Of a DNA stretch of 5,670 nucleotides, positions 1 to 5,182 are shown piece after piece. Under the pieces are notes generated by a model that was given only the letters and a program-made list of their open reading frames with translations, was not told the DNA's origin and made no database searches. A program made the position numbers and the translations under genes. This DNA comes from Actinomycetota bacterium (lineage in GTDB: Bacteria > Actinomycetota > Thermoleophilia > Solirubrobacterales > Solirubrobacteraceae), in the NCBI GenBank assembly GCA_009699615.1, contig WLNV01000113.1, positions 1 through 5,670 on the forward strand. The letters run 5' to 3'. Each line of letters begins with the position of its first letter. Positions within the stretch are counted from its first letter, which is position 1.

Positions 1-332
1 AGGAAGATCGCGCCCCAACCGGCGATGATGCCAAGGCCGGTGTAGAAGGGTCGGTAGCTGATCGTGAACGGGATCGCGATCTGCGTGATCGTGGGGTGGA
101 GGTACGAATCACCCAGCAGCGTGACGCCGTGGATGACAATTGCGATCAGACCGGCCAGCGCGGTTGATTCATGAACTGCGAGCAGCTTTCGCTTGGCCCC
201 AGGTTTGCGCGGTAGCCCGTTGGCCATCATTAGGCCGATGATCACCGAGATTGAGACCGCCAGCAGGGCGACGATTCCGGAAGAGCGGGAGGCGAGCCAC
301 CAGCCGTACTCGAGAGGGTTAGGCCCGATCAT
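1..332 (-). CDS. Ferric-reductase-like transmembrane (heme b) protein, N-terminal part, cut by window edge
   Basis: Only the first 110 residues are in the window; the gene runs off the left edge. The protein starts MIGPNPLEYGWWLASRSSG. A first membrane segment lies at about residues 17-38, followed by a basic loop (LPRKPGAKRK), a second segment at about 52-73, and the start of a third at about 96. Two histidines 14 residues apart, H54 (AVHEST) and H68 (VIHGVT), lie near the two ends of the second segment. This fits the heme b ligand arrangement of ferric-reductase-like or YedZ-type transmembrane domains. The ATG overlaps the stop of the FMN transferase gene as TGATG, with AAAGGG five bases upstream, so the two are probably translationally coupled. 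Known family members pass electrons across the membrane through heme b; the partner domain, if any, is outside the window. Family assignment is fairly firm; the acceptor is unknown. Confidence 0.8.
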   Translation of the reverse strand, partial: MIGPNPLEYGWWLASRSSGIVALLAVSISVIIGLMMANGLPRKPGAKRKLLAVHESTALAGLIAIVIHGVTLLGDSYLHPTITQIAIPFTISYRPFYTGLGIIAGWGAIF

Positions 333-1348
333 CAGTTCCCTTTGGTGGAGTTTGGAGAAGGCATCGTGAGTCGCACGCGCGGCGCCGCATTAAGGCTGCC
401 GATCCGCTCGACCGTTCCGTCCGCCGCGACGGTGATCCCGCCGAAACGGGCAAGAACCTGTGCGGCGGCTTCTGGTCCCTTGAGTAGTGCAAGCTTTGCA
501 AGCGTCTCAGCCTCAACAGCAGTTGGGGCTACCGCGGTCGCGGCGACGAGACCGGTGAAGGCCGACCGGCCGGTCGCCGGGTTGATCAGATGATGGGCGC
601 TATTGCCGCTTTCGTCCACCCAGATCCGCGAGTTGAGCCCCGACGTGGCGACCGCTCCGCCGCGGACCGTGATCGTTTCGATCTGTCCGTCATCAAAGGC
701 GCCTAGAACCTCGACTGCGCGTTCAACACCCGAGTTGCCGCCGATTCTGACGTCACCGCCACAGTCAACGGCCCAGGTTTCAAAACCGCTCAGCAGTTCG
801 CTGGCTAGATCGGCTGCGTGGCCCTTGCCGGTTCCTCCGGTGTCAATCCGAACGCCGCGAGGGCGGCGGATCAGGCCAGCTTCGTCATCAACCGAGATTT
901 CGCGCCAGCGGCTGGCCGATGCGGGCTCGGCCGGCTCGGGGGTCGAGCGGTAGGCGGCCAGCGCTTCGCGCAGCTCTACGCGGTGTTCGGAGGTCCAGTG
1001 CTCGCGGTAGCCGGCATCCTCGAGCTCGCCAAGAAGGGTTGGATCGACGAGGCCGTCGCTCTGGTTCGCAGCCGCGAGCGCAGCTGAGATCGCGCTGCGC
1101 ATCAGTGGGGAGGCTGGAACTTCCTCGCGCTGGTCGGCATTCAGCTTGCTCAGCTCCGAATCGGGACGAAAACGCGACATCGTCTCGTTGTAGACATTGA
1201 GGAATGCCTCGACGCGGTCAGCCGCATCTTCCGGGCTGCCGGAATCGGGGCTGCTTGGCTCGCCAACGAGGATCCGGATGTGCGTCCCCATCAGCTCGAA
1301 GGCGCGATCAACGACGTCGCTCGAAGGGGCGCTGGTCATGCTTGGCAT
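332..1348 (-). CDS. apbE: FAD:protein FMN transferase (ApbE family)
   Basis: ApbE enzymes use FAD and a divalent metal to attach FMN covalently to Ser/Thr of target redox proteins. Family motifs appear in order, in the 338-residue form: ELMGTHIRILV (18-28), the SRFRPDSELSKLN block (58-70), RIDTGGTGKGHAADLA (167-182), the CGGD turn (196-199), AVATSG (232-237) and HHLINPATG (252-260). Length is normal for the family. No signal peptide or lipobox is visible, unlike many exported ApbE proteins, so it may act in the cytoplasm (inference). The usual metal-site stretch D-A-L-A-T reads E-T-L-A-K (281-285). Two starts are possible: ATG at 1348, five bases after the TAA of the preceding gene, or ATG at 1339, giving 335 residues. 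Neither has a clear Shine-Dalgarno sequence. Longer extensions would overlap the preceding gene out of frame. It is coupled to the downstream ferric-reductase-like gene. Confidence 0.92.
   Translation of the reverse strand: MPSMTSAPSSDVVDRAFELMGTHIRILVGEPSSPDSGSPEDAADRVEAFLNVYNETMSRFRPDSELSKLNADQREEVPASPLMRSAISAALAAANQSDGLVDPTLLGELEDAGYREHWTSEHRVELREALAAYRSTPEPAEPASASRWREISVDDEAGLIRRPRGVRIDTGGTGKGHAADLASELLSGFETWAVDCGGDVRIGGNSGVERAVEVLGAFDDGQIETITVRGGAVATSGLNSRIWVDESGNSAHHLINPATGRSAFTGLVAATAVAPTAVEAETLAKLALLKGPEAAAQVLARFGGITVAADGTVERIGSLNAAPRVRLTMPSPNSTKGN
338..343 (-). promoter_or_regulatory. Ribosome binding site for the ferric-reductase-like gene
   Basis: On the minus strand AAAGGG lies five bases before the ATG at 332. 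It is inside the end of the FMN transferase coding sequence and supports the TGATG-coupled start. Confidence 0.5.
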
Positions 1349-1352
1349 GAGG

Positions 1353-1739
1353 TTACGAGGTTGCTGTCTGGACCGGAGCTGGTGCGGCCTGGACAGGAGC
1401 GCTGTAGCTCTGCGCTGGTGCGCTGTAGCTACCGCCACCGCCACCAGTGCTGGCGTAGACGGCGCCATTGCCGGTTCCTGCTGCCGGCGCTGTCGGCGCG
1501 TCAACGATCGTGACGATCTTCTTCGTCTTGATCACCTTGCGGAGGATCAGGTTCTTCTGAGCGATGACTGGCTTCTTAGGCCCAAGCATCGGGTCTTGTC
1601 CGTTTGCGACTTGGACGCCGAGGAAGCCGGCGAGTAGGGCGAAGATCGCGGCGCTGGCGAAGAAGACCGGCATCACAGTGTCGTTGCTGCGAGCTTTGGC
1701 TGCGGGCTTGCTCTGCTGATTGTTTTGTTGGTTGGTCAT
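1353..1739 (-). CDS. Small single-pass membrane protein with DPMLG motif and Ser/Ala/Pro/Gln-rich tail (copy 1)
   Basis: I do not recognise a named family. The 128 residues comprise a Gln/Asn-rich basic N-terminus (NNQQSKPAAKAR), one hydrophobic segment at about 22-45, and a DPMLG motif at 49-53. A Lys/Val/Ile-rich stretch follows (about 55-79, including LRKVIKTKKIVTIVD), then a Gly run and the repeats SYSAPAQ and SYSAPVQ, ending APAPVQTATS. The basic side before the membrane segment suggests N-in topology with the tail outside. It is clearly related to the gene just upstream: 23 of 30 residues match between the Pro-Val at the start of the membrane segment and DPMLG. The start is supported by AAAAGG eight bases upstream, and there are 30 bases between the two genes. 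The position directly before the FMN transferase suggests a role in the same membrane redox module. It could be a scaffold, anchor or substrate, but no FMN-acceptor motif is seen. Confidence 0.82.
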   Translation of the reverse strand: MTNQQNNQQSKPAAKARSNDTVMPVFFASAAIFALLAGFLGVQVANGQDPMLGPKKPVIAQKNLILRKVIKTKKIVTIVDAPTAPAAGTGNGAVYASTGGGGGSYSAPAQSYSAPVQAAPAPVQTATS

Positions 1740-1747
1740 CGTTTTTG

Positions 1748-1753
1748 CCTTTT
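1748..1753 (-). promoter_or_regulatory. Ribosome binding site for DPMLG protein copy 1
   Basis: On the minus strand AAAAGG lies eight bases before the ATG at 1739, in the 30-base gap after the preceding gene. It is one of the few recognisable Shine-Dalgarno sequences in the window and fixes this start. Confidence 0.5.
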
Positions 1754-1769
1754 CGTTTGGGAGTTTCGG

Positions 1770-2039
1770 CTAACCGCTGGTGCTGGTCTGGATCGGGCTT
1801 GGGGCCGGCGCCGAGGACTGCTGGCGTGACGAGCTGCTCGAGCTCGTTGAAGCGCTTGCTGACTGTGCGGGCGAGTTCCCCGCACCAAGCATTGGATCGT
1901 TGCCCTGAGCTACCTGGACTCCGAGGAAGCCGGCCATCGAGGCGAAGAGCGCCGCGCTGGCAAGCAGAACCGGGACGATCGTCGGGTTCTTGCGGCGACC
2001 TCTGGGCTTGCTCTGGTTGTTTGTCGTATTAGGGCTCAT
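1770..2039 (-). CDS. Small single-pass membrane protein with DPMLG motif and Ser-rich tail (copy 2)
   Basis: This 89-residue protein has no recognised name. It begins with a polar, basic N-terminus (NNQSKPRGRRKNP), then a membrane segment at about 21-44 (PVLLASAALFASMAGFLG), a DPMLG motif at 48-52, and a tail that is almost entirely Ser, Ala, Gln and Pro and ends APSPIQTSTSG. It is a paralogue of the next gene downstream: the N-terminal Asn/Gln-Ser-Lys-Pro block, membrane segment and DPMLG align. However, it lacks the Lys/Val-rich stretch and the Gly run of that protein. The shared part is the membrane anchor plus juxtamembrane motif, so that is where function is probably conserved; the tails differ freely. 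ATG at 2039 is preceded by a weak AGAAAG nine bases upstream. It lies 70 bases after the preceding gene and probably belongs to the same transcript. Confidence 0.8.
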   Translation of the reverse strand: MSPNTTNNQSKPRGRRKNPTIVPVLLASAALFASMAGFLGVQVAQGNDPMLGAGNSPAQSASASTSSSSSSRQQSSAPAPSPIQTSTSG

Positions 2040-2059
2040 TGCAATGTTCTTTCTGTTTC

Positions 2060-2089
2060 TGGATTGGGTTCAGTTGGTTGGGATTCAGT
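2060..2089. repeat. 15-base tandem direct repeat, two copies
   Basis: Copies TGGATTGGGTTCAGT (2060-2074) and TGGTTGGGATTCAGT (2075-2089) match at 12 of 15 positions and sit head to tail in the 70-base gap between the first two minus-strand small-protein genes. They may be a protein-binding site or a chance duplication. The rest of this gap holds only a weak ribosome binding site. Confidence 0.45.
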
Positions 2090-2109
2090 CGGTTTCGGTG
2101 TCGCGGCGA

Positions 2110-2523
2110 TCAGTCGTCGCCGCCACCTTCGTGCTCGCCGCCGTCGTCGTCGCCTTCGTTCTCGCCGCCGCCGCCTCCGCCGTAGCCACTGGTCTGGCTC
2201 TGGACTGGCGCCGGCTTAGGCGCTGAGTAGGTAGGGGTGCTCACCGGTACTGCGACCGCTGCGCCCGAGTAGCCCGAGCTGTAGCCCGGTGATGCTCCGC
2301 TCGTTGCTCCGCCCGATCCGCCGGTTGAAGCGTTCTTCGGCTTGCGGTGCTTGGTTACCCGTACCGTGCGATGGACGACGACGGTGCGAACCTCGACCGG
2401 GGTCGCCTTCTGGGCTGTCGAGGCGGACTTGTCACTCTGGGCTCCAACGGCGACTGCCGTGAGAGCACCAAGGGCGAGGATCGTTCCGCCGGTTGCGAGT
2501 TGTGTGCGAGAGAAATTGATCAT
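2110..2523 (-). CDS. Small secreted or anchored protein with Val/Arg-rich stretch and Gly/Glu/Asp tail
   Basis: This 137-residue protein matches no family I can name. It begins MINFSRTQLATGGTILALGA. A signal peptide or anchor covers about 1-28, with a possible signal peptidase I site at VGA-Q (28/29). A strand-like basic stretch follows at about 43-63 (VEVRTVVVHRTVRVTKHR), then a Gly/Ser/Tyr-rich linker (66-98), the motif YSAPKPAPVQSQTSG (99-113), a run of Gly, and a strongly acidic end (ENEGDDDGGEHEGGGDD). The acidic, His-containing tail could bind cations (inference). The motif at 99-113 recurs at the C-termini of the two downstream small proteins. ATG at 2523 is chosen because it starts a clean signal sequence; longer forms would run into the divergent response regulator gene. 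No Shine-Dalgarno is seen; a CACTAT hexamer seven bases upstream may be a -10 box for a leaderless transcript. It is the first gene of the minus-strand cluster. Confidence 0.8.
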   Translation of the reverse strand: MINFSRTQLATGGTILALGALTAVAVGAQSDKSASTAQKATPVEVRTVVVHRTVRVTKHRKPKNASTGGSGGATSGASPGYSSGYSGAAVAVPVSTPTYSAPKPAPVQSQTSGYGGGGGGENEGDDDGGEHEGGGDD

Positions 2524-2543
2524 GGACCGGATAGTGGCGGTCC
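2524..2543. promoter_or_regulatory. 20-base palindrome abutting the start codon of the first minus-strand gene
   Basis: GGACCG (2524-2529) and CGGTCC (2538-2543) form a perfect six-base inverted repeat with an eight-base centre and end immediately before the ATG at 2523. On the minus strand the centre contains CACTAT, a possible -10 hexamer seven bases from the ATG. The palindrome could therefore be a repressor operator over the promoter, or a hairpin at the start codon if transcription begins further upstream. Confidence 0.4.
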
Positions 2544-2571
2544 GAGGTGAAACGGCTCCGAAAACGCAGGG

Positions 2572-2589
2572 AAAGCTTCGGTAAAGCTT
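2572..2589. promoter_or_regulatory. AAAGCTT direct repeat with 11-base period, candidate response-regulator binding site
   Basis: AAAGCTT occurs at 2572-2578 and again at 2583-2589, an 11-base period, inside the 111-base divergent region. OmpR/PhoB-type regulators typically bind two such half-sites one helical turn apart. The centre lies about 55 bases before the response regulator start and about 57 bases before the minus-strand start at 2523, so one site could serve both operons. Because AAGCTT is self-complementary, the same bases can also fold into a weak AT-rich hairpin followed by T residues. Binding is inferred, not shown. Confidence 0.4.
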
Positions 2590-2622
2590 TTTTCGGGTCG
2601 TGATTGCCGTGCTGATCGCCTG

Positions 2623-2628
2623 TAGGCT
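2623..2628 (+). promoter_or_regulatory. -10 hexamer TAGGCT for a leaderless response regulator transcript
   Basis: TAGGCT fits the actinobacterial TAnnnT -10 pattern and ends exactly six bases before the GTG at 2635, the spacing expected when transcription starts at the first base of the start codon. No good -35 hexamer is seen at the usual distance, which fits a promoter needing an activator. Confidence 0.45.
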
Positions 2629-2634
2629 GGGGCT

Positions 2635-3360
2635 GTGAGCCTCTCCGGTCCCAGGATTCTCGTAGTCGAAGACGAGCGAGCGATCTCTGAGCCTTTGGCT
2701 AAGTTGCTTGCCCGTGAAGGCTTTGAGGCGACGGTTGCCGGAACGGTCGCCGATGCGCTGGCCGAGTTTGCCGCGCACCCGCCCGAGCTGATCCTGCTCG
2801 ATCTGAACTTGCCTGATGGCGACGGCCGCGACGTGGCGCGCGAGATTCGCCACAGCTCAGGCGTGCCGATCATCATGCTGACCGCCAGGGGAACCGAGAC
2901 CGACCGCATCGTTGGACTTGAGATCGGCGCCGATGATTACGTCGTCAAGCCCTTCTCCAGCGCAGAGGTGATCGCTCGGATTCGCGCCGTGCTGCGCCGC
3001 AGTGAGGCCCCTTCGGCCGACCAAGGGGAGCCGGTCGGGGAGACGGTCGTGGTCGGAGAGATGCGAATCGACCCGGCCACGCACCGCGCGTTTCTCAGCG
3101 ACAACGAGCTGGATCTAAGTCTCAAGGAGTTTGATCTGCTTTATGAGCTGGCCCGCAACGCCGGCAACGTAGTCAGCCGGGACGAGCTGATGACGCGCGT
3201 TTGGGACGAGAATTGGTTCGGATCAACGAAGACGCTCGACGTTCACATCGGCTGGCTGCGGCGCAAGCTCGCTGACGACGCCAACAAGCCGTACTGGATT
3301 GAGACCGTCCGCGGCGTCGGCTTCCGGTTCGCCGGCGGCGACGGGAGCGCAGACTCATAA
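2635..3360 (+). CDS. OmpR/PhoB-family two-component response regulator
   Basis: The 241-residue protein is normal length for the class. The receiver domain (about 7-120) shows the acidic pair E12/D13, phospho-acceptor D56 in LILLDLNLPDGDG, T83 in IIMLTAR and K105 in VVKPF. The C-terminal winged-helix DNA-binding domain (about 137-234) contains LSLKEFDLLYELARNAGNVV, then the recognition-helix region with STKTLDVHIGWLRRKL, and ends VRGVGFRF. Phosphorylation by the adjacent kinase would promote dimerisation and binding to direct repeats. The GTG start is preceded by TAGGCT six bases upstream rather than by a convincing ribosome binding site, suggesting a leaderless mRNA. Its TAA stop lies in ATAA, where a kinase start (ATGA) would normally overlap. 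Divergence from the redox cluster makes that cluster a likely target (inference). Confidence 0.96.
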   Translation: MSLSGPRILVVEDERAISEPLAKLLAREGFEATVAGTVADALAEFAAHPPELILLDLNLPDGDGRDVAREIRHSSGVPIIMLTARGTETDRIVGLEIGADDYVVKPFSSAEVIARIRAVLRRSEAPSADQGEPVGETVVVGEMRIDPATHRAFLSDNELDLSLKEFDLLYELARNAGNVVSRDELMTRVWDENWFGSTKTLDVHIGWLRRKLADDANKPYWIETVRGVGFRFAGGDGSADS

Positions 3361-3395
3361 CGCTGCGGCGCGGGCTGCTGCTGGCACTTGCCTAC

Positions 3396-4772
3396 GTGCT
3401 GGTGCTCGCGGTCGTCGCTCTCATTGTCCCGCTCGCAGTCAGCTTGCGGGACCGTGTCGATGCCGAAGTTCGTCTGGAAGCGCGGACCGAGGCCGAAGCG
3501 GTCGCCAGCAGAACAGTCTCTGTGATCGATCCGCCGAACTCTGCGCGACTCAAGTCGCTGGCGCTCATTGCAGCCAAAGCCGTCAGTGGACGCGTCGTCA
3601 TCGTCGACAAGAAGGGTCTAATCCTTGCCGATTCCGATGGCGCGGCTCCTATCGGTTCGTCGTTCGCCAACCGGCCGGAGATTGCCTCCGCGCTTCGCGG
3701 GGACGTGAGCCAGGTCAAGCGATACTCGACGACTCTCAGCGCCGAGATTCTCGCGACGGCGGTTCCCGTCTACACCGGTGCCACCCCAGGAGGAGCGGTC
3801 CGAGTAACGCAGAGCGTCAGCTCGGTCAATGCCGCGATCCGCCGCGCTTGGCTTGGCCTCGCGCTTGTCGGATTGCTTGTGATCATCCTCGGGCTGATAG
3901 CCGGCGCGGTAATCGCGCGTCGCATTACAAAGCCAATCGTGAGGCTCGACGAGGCCGCGAGGCGAGTGGCCGGCGGCGACCTGACGGCGACGGCGGCGGT
4001 CGAAGGGAGTACAGAGCAGCGCGCGCTGGCTGCCAGCTTCAACACGATGACCGAGCGGCTAACCGTCTTGCTCGGCGCCCAACGTGAATTCGTTGCAGAC
4101 GCATCGCACCAGCTACGCACACCACTGACGGGCATGCGACTCAGGCTCGAGGAGGCGCGCGCGCAGTCAAGTGACGATGAGCAGCGAGAGGAGCTCGACG
4201 CAGCGATCGCCGAAGTCGATCGGCTGGCTCTGATCGTCAACGAGCTGCTGGAGCTGAGCCGGGCCGGGGAAGGCAAGCCACCACTCGCCGTAACCGACGC
4301 GGCGACCGCGCTTCACGGCGCGTTTGAGCGCTGGCGGGCCGCTGCTGCGCAGCTTGGCTGCGAGCTCCGCCTCGGCGTGATCGAGGACGCGCAATTCGCC
4401 TGCCATCACTCCGACGTGGATCGAATCCTCGACGCCGTGATCGAGAACGCTCTCGCTTACGCGCCGGGCGCGCCGGTCGAGCTCAGTTCGGTTGGCGGCG
4501 CAATCGTCGTCTGTGACGGCGGCCCAGGGCTCGGTGATGAGACGAGCGAGTCACTCTTTGAGCGCTTCCGTCGCGGTGAGGCAGGCCGCAGTGGCCCACC
4601 TGGCACTGGGCTTGGGCTCTCGATTGTGCGCGAGTTGGCGCGCCGTTGGGGCGGCGAGGTGACGATCGTCGATCGGCCGGGCGGCGGAGCTGAGGTAACG
4701 ATCACATTGCCGCGGTCCGGCGATGATCCTTTACCCGGGCTTTCCCAAGGCTCTTCTAGGCTTGAGACATGA
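3396..4772 (+). CDS. HAMP-containing sensor histidine kinase
   Basis: Membrane sensor kinase of the actinobacterial type, partner of the adjacent regulator. In the 458-residue form there is a first membrane segment at the N-terminus and an extracytoplasmic sensor region at about 17-148 with a PAS/Cache-like VVIVDKKGLILADSDG. A second membrane segment (about 151-174) is followed by HAMP (about 175-222). The H-box FVADASHQLRTPL carries phospho-acceptor H238; the N-box has N351 (IENALAYAP), the G1 box DGGPGLG is at 374-380, the F-box is ERFRRG, and the G2 box GTGLGLS is at 403-409. The start is uncertain. The GTG at 3396 gives a shortened first membrane segment, while the frame is open upstream and reads I-TLRRGLLLALAYV from ATA at 3357, as expected for a family N-terminus whose ATG has become ATA. 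The stop overlaps the next gene as ATGA. Confidence 0.94.
   Translation: MLVLAVVALIVPLAVSLRDRVDAEVRLEARTEAEAVASRTVSVIDPPNSARLKSLALIAAKAVSGRVVIVDKKGLILADSDGAAPIGSSFANRPEIASALRGDVSQVKRYSTTLSAEILATAVPVYTGATPGGAVRVTQSVSSVNAAIRRAWLGLALVGLLVIILGLIAGAVIARRITKPIVRLDEAARRVAGGDLTATAAVEGSTEQRALAASFNTMTERLTVLLGAQREFVADASHQLRTPLTGMRLRLEEARAQSSDDEQREELDAAIAEVDRLALIVNELLELSRAGEGKPPLAVTDAATALHGAFERWRAAAAQLGCELRLGVIEDAQFACHHSDVDRILDAVIENALAYAPGAPVELSSVGGAIVVCDGGPGLGDETSESLFERFRRGEAGRSGPPGTGLGLSIVRELARRWGGEVTIVDRPGGGAEVTITLPRSGDDPLPGLSQGSSRLET
4757..4762 (+). promoter_or_regulatory. Possible internal -10 hexamer TAGGCT before the small-protein gene
   Basis: TAGGCT lies exactly six bases before the ATG at 4769, inside the last codons of the kinase gene. 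This is the same hexamer and spacing as upstream of the response regulator. It could give a separate leaderless transcript in addition to read-through from the operon. No clear -35 is seen, and the site also encodes kinase residues, so chance is possible. Confidence 0.35.
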
Positions 4773-5182
4773 CCTCGCGTATCGCTCTGATCACTGTTCT
4801 TGCGTTGGCCGGCCTCTTTATTGCCGCCGGTGTGACCTTTGCCGCCAGTCGCCTTGTCTCCCAGCCGATCGGCCTGAGCTACCACCAGCGCTCACTTGAC
4901 GACTCGCTGGCGCCGACGAGGACGATCACTGTCACGCGGACGATCACGACTACCGGTTCGACCCGCACCAAGACGACGACTGTGGCTGGCGAATCTGCAG
5001 CTACAGGATCCTCGACTGGAACCGACTCGTCATCGTCAGGCCAGATGCCGTCCACTGGCACTGCACCGAAGGCTAAGTCGGACTCAAGCTCGTCGCTCGG
5101 CTCAGGTAACGACCAGTCGAAGTCCTCTGATGATGACGAGTCATCCGCTGACGGCCACCACGACAGCGACCACGACGACTGA
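4769..5182 (+). CDS. Small anchored or secreted protein with Thr/Arg-rich stretch and Ser/Asp/His tail
   Basis: Unrecognised 137-residue protein. An N-terminal hydrophobic segment (about 5-27, LITVLALAGLFIAAGVTFAA) acts as signal or anchor. A strand-like Thr/Arg stretch follows at about 50-72 (TRTITVTRTITTTGSTRTKT), then a Ser/Thr/Gly-rich region (about 75-110) and a very acidic end with three His residues (DGHHDSDHDD). The overall plan resembles the first small protein of the divergent cluster: hydrophobic start, alternating beta-branched and basic stretch, low-complexity linker, acidic His-containing end. No clear sequence homology extends beyond composition, and the AP-x-P-Q-T-S motif is absent. 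ATGA overlap with the kinase stop implies coupled translation, so it may be an accessory of signal sensing or a target of the system (inference). The acidic tail might bind metal ions; this is untested. Confidence 0.78.
   Translation: MTSRIALITVLALAGLFIAAGVTFAASRLVSQPIGLSYHQRSLDDSLAPTRTITVTRTITTTGSTRTKTTTVAGESAATGSSTGTDSSSSGQMPSTGTAPKAKSDSSSSLGSGNDQSKSSDDDESSADGHHDSDHDD

Noticed and set aside
332..1504. Longer FMN transferase starting at 1504
   Set aside because: The extra N-terminal residues are Arg/Gln/Ala-rich, match no ApbE feature, and overlap the preceding small-protein gene out of frame.
2110..2523. FMN-acceptor motif for ApbE in the small proteins (for example SDKSAST)
   Set aside because: The spacing and residues do not match the usual Asp-x-x-Ser/Thr-Gly/Ala-Ala-Thr pattern, and no other small protein here has a better match.
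2572..2593. Rho-independent terminator formed by the AAAGCTT copies and following T residues
   Set aside because: The stem is AT-rich and weak, and no plus-strand gene ends upstream of it; a direct-repeat operator explains it better.
2110..2853. Longer form of the first small protein starting at 2853
   Set aside because: It would run through the divergent promoter region and antisense to the response regulator; the ATG at 2523 gives a clean signal sequence.
3299..4087. 262-codon plus-strand open frame overlapping the regulator and kinase
   Set aside because: Arg/Ser/Ala-rich shadow of the kinase reading frame with no recognisable domain.
3770..4276. 168-codon minus-strand open frame inside the kinase gene
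   Set aside because: Ser/Arg-rich antisense shadow of the kinase sequence; the kinase motifs are unambiguous on the plus strand.
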